14,950 nt of DNA from an uncultured Collinsella sp. (GTDB lineage Bacteria; Actinomycetota; Coriobacteriia; Coriobacteriales; Coriobacteriaceae). The notes under the pieces were generated by a model, which saw nothing but the letters and a program-made list of their open reading frames with translations, was not told the DNA's origin and searched no databases. This document shows positions 13,729 to 14,950 of the stretch, piece by piece. The stretch is taken from contig CABUBS010000026.1 of NCBI GenBank assembly GCA_902489855.1, positions 1 through 14,950 on the forward strand, in the 5' to 3' direction. The position numbers and the translations under genes are program-made. Position 1 is the first letter of the stretch. Every line of letters starts with the position of its first letter.

Positions 13729-14391
13729 ATGTCCGAAAAGAGTGCCCTGTTCATGGCGCGCACGACGCGCTTCCACGAGTTTGCCCGCAGCTTGACGACT
13801 ACCCTGGGTGTCGAGGTGAGCCTGGCAACCCCCGATTCGCCAACTGCGGCGCACGACTTTGACCTGCTGATTCTCGATTCCGATGGCATCCGCAGCGACC
13901 GCATCGATCAGATTGCCAAGTGGCTTGACGATCGCGGCGGTGTCCCCATGCTGGTGATTGTCGACGACGAGGCACTCGGCACCTTGCGCCTGCCCAATCA
14001 CGCGCATGCCGACTTTGTATGCCCTACGGCGACGCCCAACGAGCTCAAGGCTCGCGCGCAGCGTCTGATGGGCGAGGAGGAGACCGTCACCGCCGACGAT
14101 GTGCTCAACATCGATAACCTCGAGATCAACCTGGCTACCTACCAGGTGACGCTCGATAACGAGCCCATCGACCTGACGCTGATGGAGTACTCGCTGCTGA
14201 GCTTTTTGGCGACGCATCCCAACCGTGCCTACAGCCGCGAGGTGCTGCTGCACCGCGTGTGGGGCTTTGAGTACTGTGGCGGCACGCGCACCGTCGACGT
14301 GCACATTCGACGCATCCGCTCTAAGGTGGGCCCGCAGATCGCGGCACACATCACCACCGTTCGCGGCGTAGGCTATCTGTTTAAGGACTAG
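13729..14391 (+). CDS. Orphan OmpR-family regulator with degenerate receiver, GlnR-like
   Basis: A 220-residue regulator. The C-terminal winged helix (about 128-220) is well conserved: PIDLTLMEYSLLSFLATHPN, EVLLHRVWGFEY, GGTRTVDVHIRRIRSKVGP, TTVRGVGYLF. The GGTRTVDVH-RR stretch resembles actinobacterial GlnR. The N-terminal domain (1-115) is receiver-like but lacks the paired acidic residues after strand 1 (FMARTT) and the conserved lysine (DFVCPTA). Only D50 in LLILDSD remains at the phosphoacceptor position. Actinobacterial GlnR, a nitrogen regulator of glnA, is also an orphan with an atypical receiver. No histidine kinase is adjacent. The ATG is preceded by GGAGG at 13719-13723. It lies 50 bases after the glutamine synthetase-like gene and is probably co-transcribed. 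Confidence 0.8.
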   Translation: MSEKSALFMARTTRFHEFARSLTTTLGVEVSLATPDSPTAAHDFDLLILDSDGIRSDRIDQIAKWLDDRGGVPMLVIVDDEALGTLRLPNHAHADFVCPTATPNELKARAQRLMGEEETVTADDVLNIDNLEINLATYQVTLDNEPIDLTLMEYSLLSFLATHPNRAYSREVLLHRVWGFEYCGGTRTVDVHIRRIRSKVGPQIAAHITTVRGVGYLFKD

Positions 14392-14395
14392 ATTT

Positions 14396-14432
14396 CCACC
14401 ACAAAGGGGACAGACACCTTTGTGGTGGTTTT
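14396..14432 (+). terminator. Terminator hairpin, REP-like palindrome
   Basis: A perfect 12-bp stem: 14396-14407 (CCACCACAAAGG) with 14417-14428 (CCTTTGTGGTGG), a nine-base loop and TTTT. It begins four bases after the stop of the GlnR-like gene. The loop-region string GGGGACAGACACC resembles the core of dispersed palindromes associated with REP-type tyrosine transposases, so it may be a repeat element acting as a terminator. Bases 14433-14546 hold nothing else that I can assign with confidence. Confidence 0.8.
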
Positions 14433-14546
14433 GACACAGGTGCGGGTTCCTTTCGGGCCTGCAACAGAACTTAAGCATTCCTAAAAGATTTCGTTCTCAT
14501 ACACGTTCGCCCGCATATTGGGGTACAACTCAACGTGAACAATGAT

Positions 14547-14570
14547 GGCCCGCCACATGTTTGGCGGGCC
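14547..14570 (+). promoter_or_regulatory. GC-rich hairpin in the leader of the HtrA-like gene
   Basis: GGCCCGCCA at 14547-14555 pairs with TGGCGGGCC at 14562-14570 around six bases, followed by TTTGGTTATTT. It is 29 bases before the ATG at 14600, so it could be an attenuator or a terminator for an upstream transcript. The ribosome site AAAGGA follows at 14585-14590. A preceding TACAAC (14524-14529) may be a -10, but support is weak. Confidence 0.5.
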
Positions 14571-14599
14571 TTTGGTTATTTGACGAAAGGATCGCAGCC

Positions 14600-14941
14600 A
14601 TGAGCGAGAACGATTCCCAGCGTCCCCAGGATGCGGGCAACGCTGGCGAGACCCAGCAGCAGCCGCGCGTGCAGGTGGAGTCGACGCCTGCCGACGGCAA
14701 CATTCCCTACGTGCAGGCCTACGACACGCAGACCGGTAAGCCGCTGGGCAGCCAGCAGGTCGTGAACAAGCACACGGTGGTCAAGACCAAGACCAAAAAG
14801 CTGCCGATCTTTATTACGGCACTCGCCGGCTGTGCCTGCGGAGCCCTGCTAGTCATTGCGCTCATTATGAGCGGCACGCTCAATATTGGCGGCGGAAAGA
14901 ATGCCGTGACGGCGGGCCATCGACCACGTGGTTGTTGGTGA
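14600..14941 (+). pseudogene. HtrA-like membrane-anchored serine protease, N-terminal part, broken by an inverted segment
   Basis: The start is clear (ATG at 14600, AAAGGA upstream). The product begins with a hydrophilic Q/N/P-rich cytoplasmic tail (1-68), followed by a membrane anchor at about 69-90 (LPIFITALAGCACGALLVIA) and SGTLNIGGGKNAVTAG. This layout fits actinobacterial HtrA/DegP-type proteases, where the catalytic domain should come next. Instead, from about 14911-14918 the sequence is the reverse complement of an HtrA catalytic segment, and the frame runs into HRPRGCW and a stop at 14939-14941. In the window the gene is therefore disrupted, either by a real inversion or by a chimeric read or contig end. 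Confidence 0.7.
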
Positions 14942-14948
14942 GGATGTG
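14916..14948 (-). pseudogene. Inverted fragment of HtrA catalytic domain
   Basis: Read leftward, 14948-14916 encodes HILTNNHVVDG, the conserved block around the catalytic histidine of HtrA/DegP proteases (NNHVV; DegP has TNNHV). It faces the HtrA-like N-terminal part head-on. Only 11 residues are visible before the window edge, but the motif is highly specific. It is likely part of the same gene, inverted. Confidence 0.8.
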
Positions 14949-14950
14949 GC

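Overview
The window is 14,950 bases of GC-rich DNA with short intergenic gaps, strong GGAGG-type ribosome sites and a gene set typical of a gut actinobacterium. My best guess is a Coriobacteriia member such as Collinsella. That guess comes from gene style and codon use, since no rRNA or marker gene is present. Both ends cut through genes.

Left part (1-5175): a potassium-uptake locus. The first 69 codons of the sensor kinase KdpD run leftward off the edge. The divergent kdpFABC operon runs rightward and encodes the high-affinity K+-transporting P-type ATPase. It includes a 28-residue KdpF and ends at a strong hairpin. The gap between kdpD and kdpF carries an 11-bp-spaced direct repeat that could bind the response regulator KdpE.

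Middle part (5289-9470): an Old-Yellow-Enzyme/iron-sulfur/FAD oxidoreductase, then a scrambled region of about 640 bp. This holds two inverted copies of nearby sequence fused at a 4-base overlap, the 3' remnant of a GntR/FCD regulator, a strong bidirectional terminator and overlapping inverted repeats. A leftward AAA+ ATPase with a C-terminal winged helix follows. Directly upstream of its start lies an array of 10-bp tandem repeats, and beyond that a 162-bp element bounded by inverted repeats.

Right part (9470-14950), all rightward: a GntR/FCD regulator; a LacI-type regulator; and a two-gene HEPN/MNT toxin-antitoxin module whose MNT antitoxin is fused to an N-terminal RelB/DinJ-like ribbon-helix-helix domain. 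Next come a glutamine synthetase homologue that has lost several metal-binding residues and an orphan OmpR-family regulator resembling actinobacterial GlnR. The window ends in a membrane-anchored HtrA-like protease that is broken: after its N-terminal part the sequence continues as an inverted piece of the HtrA catalytic domain.

The most notable observations are the RelB-MNT/HEPN module and the degenerate glutamine synthetase paired with a GlnR-like pseudo-receiver regulator. Two inverted chimeric junctions (7274-7339 and about 14911-14921) are either real template-switch scars or amplification/assembly artefacts, and they should be checked before interpretation.
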